From an uncultured Eubacteriales bacterium (GTDB taxonomy: Bacteria > Bacillota > Clostridia > Lachnospirales > Cellulosilyticaceae), in contig URVM01000010.1 in the NCBI GenBank assembly GCA_900551325.1, positions 1 to 64,000 of the forward strand: 64,000 nucleotides of DNA, written 5' to 3'. The position numbers and the translations under genes were made by a program. Shown here piece after piece: positions 1 to 9,462 of the stretch. The notes below the pieces were generated by a model. It saw only the letters and a list, made by a program, of their open reading frames with translations, had not been told where the DNA came from and ran no database searches. Positions within the stretch are counted from its first letter, which is position 1. Each line of letters begins with the position of its first letter.

Positions 1-88
1 CCCATTTTTATTGTATTTTTTACTGGAAAGATTTAGTGTTAAGTTTACGCTTATGATAAATTAATATAGGGGGAAGGGGCGTTTAAAT

Positions 89-352
89 ATGAATGATATT
101 GATAAGCTTAAGCTAATTAAAACAAGCACTTTAGTAATATTTATTATTGCGGCAGGATTTATTGCATGGAAGGAATACTATGGTGTAGGAATAGTGTTGG
201 TGATTATTGGATTTTATATAGAGTGGAAATGGTATAGGTGTCCTCATTGCAATGAACGATTAGATACTAGGATGCACATAGATAGTTCAATACATTGCCC
301 TTACTGTGGTGATATGATTTCACTACCAAAAGGTTATAAAACAAATAAGTAA
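89..352 (+). CDS. small membrane protein with C-terminal zinc ribbon
   Basis: An 87-residue protein. Residues about 12-46 are strongly hydrophobic and look like two short membrane segments. They are followed by a CPHC (about 51-54) and CPYC (about 71-74) pair that would bind one zinc. The start is supported by a purine-rich site (GGGGGAAGGGG) about ten bases upstream. The fold suggests a membrane-anchored zinc-ribbon protein, but no function can be assigned. A 40-codon membrane-protein ORF and a flavodoxin follow on the same strand with short gaps, so the three may be co-transcribed. Confidence 0.7.
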   Translation: MNDIDKLKLIKTSTLVIFIIAAGFIAWKEYYGVGIVLVIIGFYIEWKWYRCPHCNERLDTRMHIDSSIHCPYCGDMISLPKGYKTNK

Positions 353-385
353 TTATTATGAATAGATAAGATTAAGGGGGAATAT

Positions 386-508
386 ATGCTAGTTCTATTA
401 ATATCTATTTTTATTATGATAGGGTTATTAACTGCTATTTTAATAGAAATGAGATTGATTAAAAAGGTATTAATAATAATAGCTAAAGACATAAGAGCTA
501 AGAAATAA
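386..508 (+). CDS. 40-residue single-pass membrane peptide
   Basis: A short ORF with a good ribosome site (AAGGGGG, seven bases before the ATG). It lies 33 bases after the zinc-ribbon gene and 35 bases before the flavodoxin. The first about 20 residues are all hydrophobic. The remainder is basic (ends KDIRAKK), as expected for a single membrane helix with a cytoplasmic positive tail. I do not recognise a family. Spacing and ribosome site support a real gene, but there is no homology evidence. Confidence 0.5.
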   Translation: MLVLLISIFIMIGLLTAILIEMRLIKKVLIIIAKDIRAKK

Positions 509-543
509 AATGAGCAATATTATATAAGAGAAGAAGGTGTAGT

Positions 544-1023
544 ATGAAAGTAGCAGTAGTATATTTTTCATTAGAAGGTAATACAGAGTATGTAGCACAA
601 GAAATAGCAAAGCAGATGAAGGTAGATATAATTCCTCTAATACCCCAAAAACCTTACCCAACAGGGAAGATCAGTAAATTTATATGGGGTGGGAAGAGTA
701 TTTTATTCGGTGAAACACCTGGGTTAAAGACTTATGATTTTAATGTAGATCACTATGATATTATTGTTATAGGCACACCTATTTGGGCAGGAACTTTTAC
801 ACCACCTATCAAAACCTTTCTAAGAGAAAATAATTTAAGCGGAAAAAAAGTAGCATTATATACATGCCATAAAGGTGGGGGTACAGCAAAATGCTTTGAG
901 AAACTAGAAAAAGAGCTATCAACTTCTACACTCATTGATAAACTTAGCCTTATTGAGCCTAAGGATTCTAAGTCCACAAATGATAAAGAAATGATTAGGG
1001 CATTTAGTAAAAGCCTAAGTTAA
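544..1023 (+). CDS. flavodoxin family protein
   Basis: A 159-residue flavodoxin-like protein, probably an FMN-binding electron carrier in the cytoplasm. The N-terminus AVVYFSLEGNTEYVAQ is the phosphate-binding loop (S/T-x-x-G-N-T). IVIGTPIWAGTFTPPIKTFL at about 78-97 is the second FMN-loop region, with the W-A-G typical of the flavodoxin/NAD(P)H-oxidoreductase superfamily. Length is normal for a short-chain flavodoxin. The redox partner is not encoded next to it. Confidence 0.85.
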   Translation: MKVAVVYFSLEGNTEYVAQEIAKQMKVDIIPLIPQKPYPTGKISKFIWGGKSILFGETPGLKTYDFNVDHYDIIVIGTPIWAGTFTPPIKTFLRENNLSGKKVALYTCHKGGGTAKCFEKLEKELSTSTLIDKLSLIEPKDSKSTNDKEMIRAFSKSLS

Positions 1024-1653
1024 AATATAAACACTAATCAATTACTTCCATTCTTAGAACTATATTGGTCAGAGGATCAAACTACATTTGAATACCGTTT
1101 CTAATAATATTTTTGAAGTATTTTATGTATAGTTAAAACTTATATTTGGGATGATGTACCTGCAGCTAGAGGCATATTTTTTGGTTCTTTGCCAATGGTT
1201 GGGATATGCCAAGTAATGATTATAGGAGATTGTATAGTAGTAAACTATACAGTCTCCTTTATTTATGATCAAAGACATAAAGAATTCCATTTCTAAAACG
1301 ATTGAAGCTACCATAGCCATAAACTGGGATCTTTCAAAAGTACTAGTAATCATGCTTAAGGGATAGCTATTGATTTGAATACAAGCCAATTTTCACTAGC
1401 AATGTATATAGATGCCAATAAGTAAGCTAGTAATCTTAATTAAATTCTATTCAAAAAAGTTTTTCAACCTGTGGGATTTAGTTAGGAAAATTCATAGTAT
1501 TATTGCATATAAATTGAATGATTTTTAATTGATTTTAAATATAATTATATAATAATTAGAAAAATTAGGATATAATATAAGAAATATGTAAAAAAATATA
1601 TTTAGTTAATAGAATTTTTAATATAAGCAATAAGAAAAGAGGTACAAAAGAAA
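1024..1653. other. 630-base gap, probably decayed coding sequence
   Basis: No convincing intact gene is visible. On the plus strand, an open stretch at about 1141-1296 reads like protein (YIWDDVPAARGIFFGSLP...) but has no start or ribosome site. A second open stretch follows, interrupted by stops. This looks like the remains of a gene, although I could not name the family. The last about 200 bases before the glycoside hydrolase are extremely AT-rich and presumably hold its promoter. Confidence 0.3.
1228..1262 (+). terminator. probable intrinsic terminator
   Basis: A near-perfect stem pairs GGAGATTGTATAGT with ACTATACAGTCTCC across a very short loop, with one mismatch, and is followed by TTTATTT. 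It lies inside the decayed region after the flavodoxin gene. Confidence 0.55.
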
Positions 1654-3636
1654 ATGTGGTATACAAGAGATTATAGACGTATTTTCATGGATATGCATCT
1701 AAGTGATGCGAAACCTGATGAGTATCTATCTAAGTTAGATGTAGATGATTTTGTAACAACTTTAAAAAATGCAAATGTAAACAATGTAGTAGTGAAGGCA
1801 AAGTCTCATGTGGGATTACATTACTGGCCAAGTAAATATGGTAGAATGCATGAAGGACTAAAAAGACGAAATCTTGATTATGTAGGTGAAATGATTAAAA
1901 AATGTAAGGAAAATAACATAAGCGTTGTAGTATATCTTTCACAAATCTATGATAACTATGCATATGAACAACATCCAGCATGGCGAATTGTAAATAGTGA
2001 AGGCAAGAGTTCTAGAGAAGACAATACACGATATGGTTTGGTATGTCCTAATAATCTAGAATATCGTTCATATGTACGTGAGATACTACAAGAATTAGTA
2101 TTAACATATGAATTTGGAGGTGTATTTTTAGATATGCCATTTTGGCCAAACATTTGTTATTGCCAATCATGTAGAGAACGTTACTGGAAAGAGACAGGTA
2201 CCTATATCCCACGTAAAGAGGATTGGAATAACCCTCAATGGGTAGATTTTGCTCATAGAAGGCAAAGATGGATTGAAGAGTTTGTGGAAGAAAGTACAAG
2301 AGCAGTAAAAGAATTAAATAGTGCAATAAGTGTTGAACATAACTTTGCAGCAGTTGGATGTGGTTGGATTCATGGGGATACAGAAAAATTACTCCATTCC
2401 TGTGACTATGCTGGAGGGGACTATTATGGCGGATATCTAGAACAAACTTTTATGTGTAAATACTATAATAATGTTACACCTAATAAGCCATTTTCATATA
2501 TAACATCTAGATGTGATCCAAATCTTTATGCCCATACTGTAAGCCGTTGTGAAGAAGACTTATATATCCATGCAATGAATGCCTTGGTACATAATGGTGC
2601 ATTTTCTATATGTGATGCAATGAATCCTAATGGAACAATTAATAAAGAAGTTTACCACGATACTATTGGACCAGTATATAAACAGACTTGTAAATATGAA
2701 CAGTATGTAAGTGGAGACATGATTGCTGATGTAGCCATATGGTATAACACTAATCTAAAGGCAAATGATAACTTTATACAGTCTCCATTTGCAGTAGCTA
2801 GTGTTATGCAAGAATATAATATATTATACGATGTAGTAGGAAGTAAAAATTTAAAAACATTACAAACTGAAGTACTTTCTATAAATGATGTATATTGTAT
2901 AATAGACGAAGAAATGGGTGCTATTGAAGATTATGTGAGAAAAGGTGGTAAAGTATTTATTACAGGTAGGCTTGGACATAAGCGACTTGAAGAATTACTA
3001 GATATTGAGATGATTGGTGAAAGTGAGTATGGTTATACTTACTTAAATCCTACAAAGATAGGCAAAGAACTATTTGAATCTTTTAATGCAAGTAATCCTT
3101 ATCCAATTGAGAGAAAAGCAATTGAGTGTATACTTAAAGGAGAAGGGAAAATTCTTGCAACACTTACATATCCTTATACAAAGCCTGGAGATAGGCAATT
3201 TTCGGCAATTCACTCTAATCCACCAGGAATTCATACAGACTTACCAGCAGTAATAGAAAAACAGGTAGGAGAAGGGAAAATTCTCTGGGTTGTTACACCT
3301 TTAGAACTAGCCCATGCCCATTACTGCAGAAAGGCAGTATTTAGTTTAATTAATTCGTTAGTAGGAGAAAGGAAAATTCAGAGTAATGCTCCAGTATTTG
3401 TAGAGGTTACACATTGGCATAAAGATGGAAAATGCTATTTGAGTAGCATTAATCAACAAACAGTATCACCTGTGTATCCAATTAGTGAGATTAATATTAC
3501 ACTACCATACGTTTGTAAGGAGGTTACATTAAAAACACCTTCGGAACAACCTATTCGAGTTTTATATGAATCAGATAAAACGATTATTTATTTACCTAAG
3601 CTTTATATATTCCACTTAGTTGAAATAAGTTACTAA
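1654..3636 (+). CDS. glycoside hydrolase-like protein (GHL6 type)
   Basis: A 660-residue cytoplasmic protein without a signal peptide. The N-terminal about 280 residues look like a TIM-barrel hydrolase of the hypothetical glycosyl hydrolase 6 (GHL6)/fucosidase-like group. Visible elements are the opening W-Y-x-R-D-Y-R-R-I-F-M-D-M-H, the strand ending GGVFLDMPFW with a candidate catalytic Asp, and an SVEHNF strand end. Residues about 350-560 resemble the glutamine-amidotransferase-like trimerisation domain of family 42 beta-galactosidases. A small beta-rich tail follows. Substrate is unknown; fucosides or galactosides are guesses from related families. GAGGT about eleven bases upstream supports the start. 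Confidence 0.65.
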   Translation: MWYTRDYRRIFMDMHLSDAKPDEYLSKLDVDDFVTTLKNANVNNVVVKAKSHVGLHYWPSKYGRMHEGLKRRNLDYVGEMIKKCKENNISVVVYLSQIYDNYAYEQHPAWRIVNSEGKSSREDNTRYGLVCPNNLEYRSYVREILQELVLTYEFGGVFLDMPFWPNICYCQSCRERYWKETGTYIPRKEDWNNPQWVDFAHRRQRWIEEFVEESTRAVKELNSAISVEHNFAAVGCGWIHGDTEKLLHSCDYAGGDYYGGYLEQTFMCKYYNNVTPNKPFSYITSRCDPNLYAHTVSRCEEDLYIHAMNALVHNGAFSICDAMNPNGTINKEVYHDTIGPVYKQTCKYEQYVSGDMIADVAIWYNTNLKANDNFIQSPFAVASVMQEYNILYDVVGSKNLKTLQTEVLSINDVYCIIDEEMGAIEDYVRKGGKVFITGRLGHKRLEELLDIEMIGESEYGYTYLNPTKIGKELFESFNASNPYPIERKAIECILKGEGKILATLTYPYTKPGDRQFSAIHSNPPGIHTDLPAVIEKQVGEGKILWVVTPLELAHAHYCRKAVFSLINSLVGERKIQSNAPVFVEVTHWHKDGKCYLSSINQQTVSPVYPISEINITLPYVCKEVTLKTPSEQPIRVLYESDKTIIYLPKLYIFHLVEISY

Positions 3637-3779
3637 AAGTATGAGTAAAATTATGGTGGAAATTAGGGATTATATTTAATTTGAAAGTTTATTGTTAAAT
3701 CTATGTTAAATTTTGTGGTTTTTGAAAAAAACATGTTATAATCGATTTGAATTTAATTATACAACTCGAGGAGGACAAT

Positions 3780-5408
3780 ATGTCATCGGCAGATATTTTA
3801 ATGTTATTTGGTGGTTTAGGTTTGTTTTTATACGGCATGAAAATGATGAGTACAGGCCTAGAAGTAGCGGCAGGTAATAAACTAAAAAGTATATTAGAGA
3901 AACTTACTTCTAACCGTATTTTAGGTGTGGTTGTAGGAGCGGTTATTACTGCTATTATTCAAAGTTCATCTGCTACAACAGTTATGGTTGTAGGTTTCGT
4001 TAACTCAGGTCTTATGACACTTTCACGCGCCGTTTGGATTATTATGGGTGCTAATATTGGTACAACGATTACAGGTCAGCTTATTGCACTAGATGTTGGT
4101 GCTATGGCGCCACTCATTACTTTTATAGGGGTAGTGATGGTTGTATTTTTTAAAAATAAAAAGACTAACTGTATAGGAGAAATTATTGCCGGTCTTGGAA
4201 TATTGTTTTTAGGGATGAACTTTATGAGTGATGCTATGTCACCACTTCGTGATTCAGAGGCTTTTGTCAACCTTATGACAACATTTGAAAATCCTATTTT
4301 AGGTATTTTAGCTGGTGCATTATTTACAGCAGTTATTCAAAGCTCTTCTGCTTCGATTGGAATTTTACAAGCTCTTGCAGCAAGTGGTGTTATTGGATTA
4401 GGTAGTGCAGTTTATGTATTGTTTGGTCAAAATATTGGAACATGTATTACAGCACTTCTTGCATCCATTGGTACAAATAAAAATGCAAAGCGTACTACAA
4501 TAATACACTTTATGTTCAACGTAGCAGGAACGCTCATCTTTGTTCCACTTTGTATGTTTACACCTCTTACAACATGGGTAGCATCAATGGCACCTAATAG
4601 TGTAGCGGCTCAAATTGCAAATATGCATACATTATTTAACATTGCAACAACATTAATTCTTTTACCATTAGGAACGTACATGGTAAAACTTGCAATAAAA
4701 ATTCTTCCAGGTGAAGAAAATGTGGCTCATCACAAACAACTTATTTTTGTAGATGAGCACAATATGGGTTCTATTGCCATCGCAACAGGGCAGCTCAAAC
4801 AAGAAGTTTATCGTATGTTTACTTTAGCTAATATAAATTTCCAAAAGGTATTGAACGCACTTTTACATAATCAACCTTTAGATGAAGCCAAGATTATAGA
4901 AAATGAAGAATGTCTAGATTACCTTAATACAGAAATTACACATTACGTTTCGAAAATCTCTACCTATAGCGCATCTGAAGAAGATGCTAAAGTACTAAGT
5001 TGTCTCTTTAAACTTAGTGCAGATATGGAGCGTATAGGGGATCATGCCTACAATATTTATGAAGGCATTAAAATGGCAAGAGAACAAGGTATCAATTTAA
5101 CAGATGAAGCACTTAGTGAGTTAGCAGAAATGCACACTGTTTTGTCAAAAGGATTTGACACTATCCACAATACAAATGTTCACACTTTAGAGGAAGACTT
5201 AAAAACGATTATACATACAGAAAATCAAATTGATATGATGGATGAAGAGTTTAGGGGCAATCTTATGATTCGTATGAACAAACAATTATGTGCACCTGAC
5301 TCTGCTTTAGCGTATAGCCAAATGCTTATTGATATTGAACGAATCTCTGACCACATACTTAACATTATGGAATCTCTTCAAGAAACGCAGCTTATTTTAC
5401 AAGATTAA
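3780..5408 (+). CDS. Na+/phosphate symporter with PhoU-like tail
   Basis: A 542-residue inner-membrane NptA/YjbB-type Na/Pi cotransporter. It carries two inverted Na_Pi_cotrans repeats, each with the QSSSAT/QSSSAS signature (AIIQSSSATTVM and AVIQSSSASIGI). A C-terminal cytoplasmic helical region (about 340-540) resembles the PhoU domain, with D-x-E-R-I-x-D-H repeats. I chose the ATG at 3780 over an in-frame ATG 33 bases upstream, because GAGGAGG stands directly before it and the upstream start has no ribosome site. A recognisable terminator does not follow. Confidence 0.9.
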   Translation: MSSADILMLFGGLGLFLYGMKMMSTGLEVAAGNKLKSILEKLTSNRILGVVVGAVITAIIQSSSATTVMVVGFVNSGLMTLSRAVWIIMGANIGTTITGQLIALDVGAMAPLITFIGVVMVVFFKNKKTNCIGEIIAGLGILFLGMNFMSDAMSPLRDSEAFVNLMTTFENPILGILAGALFTAVIQSSSASIGILQALAASGVIGLGSAVYVLFGQNIGTCITALLASIGTNKNAKRTTIIHFMFNVAGTLIFVPLCMFTPLTTWVASMAPNSVAAQIANMHTLFNIATTLILLPLGTYMVKLAIKILPGEENVAHHKQLIFVDEHNMGSIAIATGQLKQEVYRMFTLANINFQKVLNALLHNQPLDEAKIIENEECLDYLNTEITHYVSKISTYSASEEDAKVLSCLFKLSADMERIGDHAYNIYEGIKMAREQGINLTDEALSELAEMHTVLSKGFDTIHNTNVHTLEEDLKTIIHTENQIDMMDEEFRGNLMIRMNKQLCAPDSALAYSQMLIDIERISDHILNIMESLQETQLILQD

Positions 5409-5689
5409 TGTAAGTCATGGTAAATGAGCATTCTAAATAGACAGGTTATACTTGTTATTTAGTAAAGAAGATAATAGAAATAACATTATTGTGAAAGGTT
5501 ATATACTTTCTATAACATCTATAATTAAAGAAATAGAATAAATATTCACCCCCTATACGAATGGATATGCTCCTTTCCAGATAAACAGTTAAAATAATAA
5601 AACTATTTATCAAGGAAGGAGAATAATACATTATAAGTTTTAGGGGGATTTTTAAATTGAAAGGAAGCTTCTAATAGTAATAATATTTG
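5409..5689. other. gap with only weak signals
   Basis: I see no gene here. An 8-base inverted repeat (TGTTATTT/AAATAACA, about 5452-5487) could be a weak terminator for the phosphate symporter, but it lacks a T-run. Two purine-rich stretches resemble ribosome sites but lead into no open frame. Confidence 0.3.
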
Positions 5690-5794
5690 TTACGCCTTTG
5701 AATGTACTAACATAGTTAGGTCAGGCCTTCCTAATTGTTCACCAAATTGATTAGGGAAAAGATAATCTGCATCCTTTTTACATTTATTTTCCAT
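5690..5794 (-). CDS. possible 34-residue ORF downstream of lexA
   Basis: A short minus-strand frame begins ATG-Glu-Asn-Lys and ends His-Ser-Lys-Ala-stop, 73 bases after the lexA stop. Its composition is protein-like (polar, with YLFPNQFGEQ in the middle) but the ribosome site is poor. It may be a small SOS-co-transcribed peptide, a gene remnant or chance. Confidence 0.2.
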   Translation of the reverse strand: MENKCKKDADYLFPNQFGEQLGRPDLTMLVHSKA

Positions 5795-5867
5795 AAAAAA
5801 ATACACCACTTTCATCTAAAATTTTAGAATTAAGCAGTGTAAACAATACTTAAATACCTTATAAATA

Positions 5868-6476
5868 CTACATTTCTCTAAAGAGTCCGATAACCTTACC
5901 AATAATTTGTACATCTAAACAAAAGATTGGATCCATGGTGTCGTTTTCTGGCTGAAGTCTTACACGGTTTTTTTCCTTAAAGAAGCGTTTAACTGTTACT
6001 TCATCACCTAAAAGTGCAACAACGATATCGCCATTGTTAGCAGATTCTTGCTGACGTACGATAACGTAATCTTTATTTAAGATACCAGCATTAATCATGC
6101 TATCGCCTTTTACACGGAGCATATAAACTTCTCCGCCTCTTAGCATATGGTTTGGAAGTGGATAGTAATCTTCAATTTGTTCTGCTGCTAAGATTGGCTG
6201 GCCTGCTGTAACTGTACCTAAAATTGGTACGGGTGTCACATGGTCGCTAATCCAATCTTTGGTTTCGTCAATGACTTCAATAGCACGTGGTTTAGCAGGG
6301 TCTCTTTTTATATAGCCTTTTGCTTCTAGGCTACTTAAATGGCTGTGTACTGTAGATGTGGATTTAAGTCCTACGGCAAGACAGATTTCTCTTACTGATG
6401 GTGGATAACCACGTTCAGCACTGACTTTTTTTATACAATCTAACACAGCTTGTTGTTTTGTTGTAATATCCTTCAT
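5868..6476 (-). CDS. lexA: LexA SOS repressor
   Basis: A 202-residue LexA with the N-terminal winged helix (KQQAVLDCIKKVSAERGYPPSVREI) and a C-terminal S24 peptidase domain. The Ala91-Gly92 self-cleavage bond is visible, as are the Ser126 (GDSM) and Lys163 catalytic dyad. It represses DNA-damage genes and cleaves itself when RecA filaments form. A LexA-type operator lies 57 bases upstream, so it is autoregulated, and a second good operator in this window precedes a 73-residue protein gene. Length is normal. Confidence 0.97.
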   Translation of the reverse strand: MKDITTKQQAVLDCIKKVSAERGYPPSVREICLAVGLKSTSTVHSHLSSLEAKGYIKRDPAKPRAIEVIDETKDWISDHVTPVPILGTVTAGQPILAAEQIEDYYPLPNHMLRGGEVYMLRVKGDSMINAGILNKDYVIVRQQESANNGDIVVALLGDEVTVKRFFKEKNRVRLQPENDTMDPIFCLDVQIIGKVIGLFREM

Positions 6477-6532
6477 AGTGTCCCCTCTATTTCATTCTTT
6501 TTTCCCATTATAGCATACCTTATTTTTAATAT

Positions 6533-6546
6533 CAAACATTCGTTCG
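6533..6546 (-). promoter_or_regulatory. LexA (SOS) box of lexA
   Basis: On the minus strand the site reads CGAACGAATGTTTG, matching the Gram-positive SOS box CGAAC-N4-GTT(C/T). It sits in the lexA upstream region, as expected for autorepression. Confidence 0.85.
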
Positions 6547-6574
6547 TTTAGAGGAATAATTAAACAGAAGGAAT

Positions 6575-7495
6575 TTATATTTTAGTTTCGATAGGTGGAG
6601 TATAATGATTCATATTTTCCGATAAAAACTTAATAGAAGTAGCGTATTCGGTAGGAGACATACCTACTACTTTTTTAAACTGTCTTGAAAAATGTGGTAA
6701 TGAACTATAGGCTAAATGTTCAGCGATTTGAGTAAAGTTATTCATTCCTTCTCTGATTAACTTCTTAGCTAAATTGATTTTCATATAATGAAAATAATCC
6801 ATGACACCAGAGCCTACCTTCTCATGAAACAGATCTTGTAAGGAGGATTTGCTAATTAAATTGTCACTACAAATTTTAGATACATTAAGCGAATTACAAA
6901 TGTGTGATTCTAGATAGGTTACTAGATTATCAAATACATGATCTTTTGTAAGTTTGGATGTACCATTAGGATTTGACTTAGAAGCTTCTAGTGTTCTACG
7001 TATAAAACCAATAAGTAATTCTTCTAGGTAAAGTTTAATCATTTGTTCAGCTCCAAAAGGTGGGTGCTCACTACGTTTTACTTGTTCAATACTTGGAACA
7101 TTTAACGGGGTAGAAAAGGCGGAACCTGCTTCAGTAATAATTCTAGATATTAAAAGTTTATCATGAGGTGTTAGTATAAAACACTTATCTTCTAAATATT
7201 TCATAGGTTCTGAAGGAGATAAAAAGGATATAGCAATTAAATTCGGAGCAGAAGAACCAAGGGATTTTATAGCGTGAAATTCCATAGGTTTATGAAAAAG
7301 TAAATCCCCTTGCCCTAGTTCATAAATACGCTCGCCTGCTTGTACTTGGATTTCACCTTTATCAACACATAGAATTTCCCAGAAGTTATGGGTTTCACCT
7401 GCAAAATAAAAGTCCTTCATATATTCAAAATAATGGATTGTAACAATATGACTCACTTGAACTTTTGTTTTAAGTTTTGTATGTGCATAGGCCAT
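6575..7495 (-). CDS. AraC-family transcriptional regulator
   Basis: A 306-residue regulator. The N-terminal half is a cupin-like sensor (about 15-100, with VDKGEIQVQAGERIYELGQGDLLFHKP). The last about 100 residues form the double helix-turn-helix of AraC proteins, ending GMSPTEYATSIKF. AAGGGGG supports the start. It is divergent from a Gfo/Idh/MocA-type oxidoreductase across a 189-base gap, so it probably senses a sugar or polyol and controls that gene, which is inference from arrangement. Confidence 0.88.
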   Translation of the reverse strand: MAYAHTKLKTKVQVSHIVTIHYFEYMKDFYFAGETHNFWEILCVDKGEIQVQAGERIYELGQGDLLFHKPMEFHAIKSLGSSAPNLIAISFLSPSEPMKYLEDKCFILTPHDKLLISRIITEAGSAFSTPLNVPSIEQVKRSEHPPFGAEQMIKLYLEELLIGFIRRTLEASKSNPNGTSKLTKDHVFDNLVTYLESHICNSLNVSKICSDNLISKSSLQDLFHEKVGSGVMDYFHYMKINLAKKLIREGMNNFTQIAEHLAYSSLPHFSRQFKKVVGMSPTEYATSIKFLSENMNHYTPPIETKI

Positions 7496-7684
7496 GTAAG
7501 TTCCCCCTTTACAGTTATAAGTTAAGTTTAATATTTGGATGATTGTATAAATGCATCGGACAAAATGAGATTGTGACTTGTTTTAAATCTTATTATACTA
7601 TCTATATAAAGATTTGCATATTTAATTATATATAAATATTTAAGATTTAAAATTATATGTATAAGAAGAAAGTAGGGGTAAAAA

Positions 7685-8971
7685 ATGACTAAAAAATTAA
7701 CAGTTGCCATAGGCGGATTAGGTAATCGTGGTAAAGATGTTTATGCACAAGTAGTAAAACAATTAGGAGATAAAGTGGAGCTTGTAGCTATTGCAGACAT
7801 TATTCCAAGTAAAGTTGAAGAGGTAGCTAGATTATATAATATACCTAAAGAAAAGTGTTTTAGTAGTTTAGAAGAGATGGTAGAAGAAGAACAGTTAGCA
7901 GATGTTATGATTATAGCAACACAAGACAAACAACACGTAGGTCATGCTATACCTACTTTAAGAAGAGGTTATCATATTTTACTTGAAAAGCCTATTTCAC
8001 CAGATCTTGACGAATGCCGAGAACTTGTAAAAGTTGCTCATGAATGTAACCGTAAAGTAGTTGTATGCCATGTATTAAGATATACACCTTTCTATACTAA
8101 ACTTAAAGAATTATTAGATGCAGGTACAATTGGTGATATTGTTTCAGTAATGGCTATAGAAAATGTAGGCTATTGGCATCAAGCACACAGTTTTGTAAGA
8201 GGGAATTGGTGTAATTCAGATGAAACAAGTCCTATGATTTTGCAAAAGTGTTGTCATGATATGGATCTATATTTATGGCTTACAAATAAAACATGTAAGA
8301 CAGTTACTTCTTTTGGTAGTACTTATCTTTTTAAAAGTGAAAATGCACCTGAAGGGGCTACAAAACGTTGTATGGATGGCTGCTTAGCTAAAGAAAATTG
8401 TCCATATGATGCAGAAAAGATTTACATAGAGAATGAAAAATTTGGTGTAAAAACAGGCTATAAAGGTTGGCCATTAGAAGTTTTAGCGCTTCATCCAACA
8501 CTTGAAACCATTACTGAAGCCATTGAAAAAGGTCCATACGGAAAATGTGTATACCACTGTAATAATAATGTTGTAGATCATCAAGTTGTTAACTTAGAAA
8601 TGACAGATGGCTCAACAATGAGCTTTACAATGTGTGGATTTACTTATGATAACTCACGCTATGCTAAGATTATGGGAACTATGGGTGAGATTGTAGCAGA
8701 TATGAAACTTAACACATTAGAAATAAAAGTATTTGGTAAAGAACCTGAAGTAATTGATATTACTAAGCTTGCTACTAACCTTTCAGGACATGGAGGCGGA
8801 GATATAAGATTAGTTGAAGAATTTGTAGATATGCTTTTAGAAGATAGAGAACCAACAAAAGCTATTACTTCTATTGATAATTCAGTAGAAAGTCACTATA
8901 TTGCACTAGCGGCAGAGCAATCTAGATTACAAGGTGGTGTATGTATCTCATTAGATACATTAAAAAAGTAA
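7685..8971 (+). CDS. Gfo/Idh/MocA family oxidoreductase
   Basis: A 428-residue NAD(P)-dependent dehydrogenase. The N-terminal Rossmann fold begins LTVAIGGLGNRGKDVY. The EKP motif (LLEKPISP) at about 100 contributes the catalytic Lys of the family. The C-terminal alpha/beta domain carries CCHDMDLYLWL, where His is the usual catalytic residue. Cysteine density in the middle (CMDGCLAKENCPY) is notable. The substrate is likely a sugar, inositol or sugar derivative. Divergent from the AraC regulator. Confidence 0.88.
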   Translation: MTKKLTVAIGGLGNRGKDVYAQVVKQLGDKVELVAIADIIPSKVEEVARLYNIPKEKCFSSLEEMVEEEQLADVMIIATQDKQHVGHAIPTLRRGYHILLEKPISPDLDECRELVKVAHECNRKVVVCHVLRYTPFYTKLKELLDAGTIGDIVSVMAIENVGYWHQAHSFVRGNWCNSDETSPMILQKCCHDMDLYLWLTNKTCKTVTSFGSTYLFKSENAPEGATKRCMDGCLAKENCPYDAEKIYIENEKFGVKTGYKGWPLEVLALHPTLETITEAIEKGPYGKCVYHCNNNVVDHQVVNLEMTDGSTMSFTMCGFTYDNSRYAKIMGTMGEIVADMKLNTLEIKVFGKEPEVIDITKLATNLSGHGGGDIRLVEEFVDMLLEDREPTKAITSIDNSVESHYIALAAEQSRLQGGVCISLDTLKK

Positions 8972-9074
8972 TTCCTATAAATGATTAGCTAAATAGTTTT
9001 TAAAGCATGTGACAAGCTCTTTTAACATATTTATATATTAGTTTAAAACATGTAAAAGGGTGAGTGATAAGTTT

Positions 9075-9254
9075 ATGGGAAAAAAAATAGAACCAGTAGT
9101 AAATGAATTTTCATGTCCAGGATGTAAAGAAAAGTTACCACTAGGCACAAAAAAATGTAAATGGTGTGGCATGTATATTGCAAATCCACCAGAGAAAGTA
9201 GAAGATTTACCTATTGAGCAACCTAAAAAGAAAAAGTTTTGGTTTAAAAAATAA
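9075..9254 (+). CDS. small zinc-ribbon protein
   Basis: A 59-residue protein with one zinc-binding ribbon (CPGCKEK...CKWCG) followed by an acidic/proline stretch and a very basic tail ending KKKKFWFKK. I chose the ATG at 9075, preceded at good spacing by AAAGGGTGA, over a GTG fifteen bases upstream that has no ribosome site. The function is unknown. The basic C-terminus could contact RNA or membrane. Confidence 0.65.
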   Translation: MGKKIEPVVNEFSCPGCKEKLPLGTKKCKWCGMYIANPPEKVEDLPIEQPKKKKFWFKK

Positions 9255-9314
9255 TACAGGAATAAAGAAGTAAATAAAAAGAATAAAGAGATAGAAATAA
9301 ATAAAAGAAATAGT

Positions 9315-9358
9315 AAAGGAAGTCACCATCTAGATAGGTATGTAGTGACTTCCTTTTA
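9315..9358 (+). terminator. intrinsic terminator after the zinc-ribbon gene
   Basis: A perfect 12-base stem (AAAGGAAGTCAC / GTGACTTCCTTT) with an 18-base loop, ending in TTTTAT. Confidence 0.85.
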
Positions 9359-9421
9359 TATTTATAGCTAACTACTGTTATAAATCGTATGATTAAAAAT
9401 TAAATTTAAAATTTTTAAAAT

Positions 9422-9450
9422 AATATGTTATACTATTCATATAACATATT
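9422..9450. promoter_or_regulatory. palindromic operator over a -10 box
   Basis: A perfect 10-base inverted repeat (AATATGTTAT / ATAACATATT) with a 9-base spacer encloses a TTATACT -10 sequence, directly before the ribosome site of the small membrane-protein gene. A repressor bound here would cover the promoter. Confidence 0.5.
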
Positions 9451-9462
9451 GGGGGGATGAAA

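Noticed and set aside
1123..1389. 88-codon minus-strand ORF between flavodoxin and glycoside hydrolase.
   Set aside because: It runs through the terminator hairpin, has no ribosome site and odd composition; the plus strand looks more protein-like but is broken.
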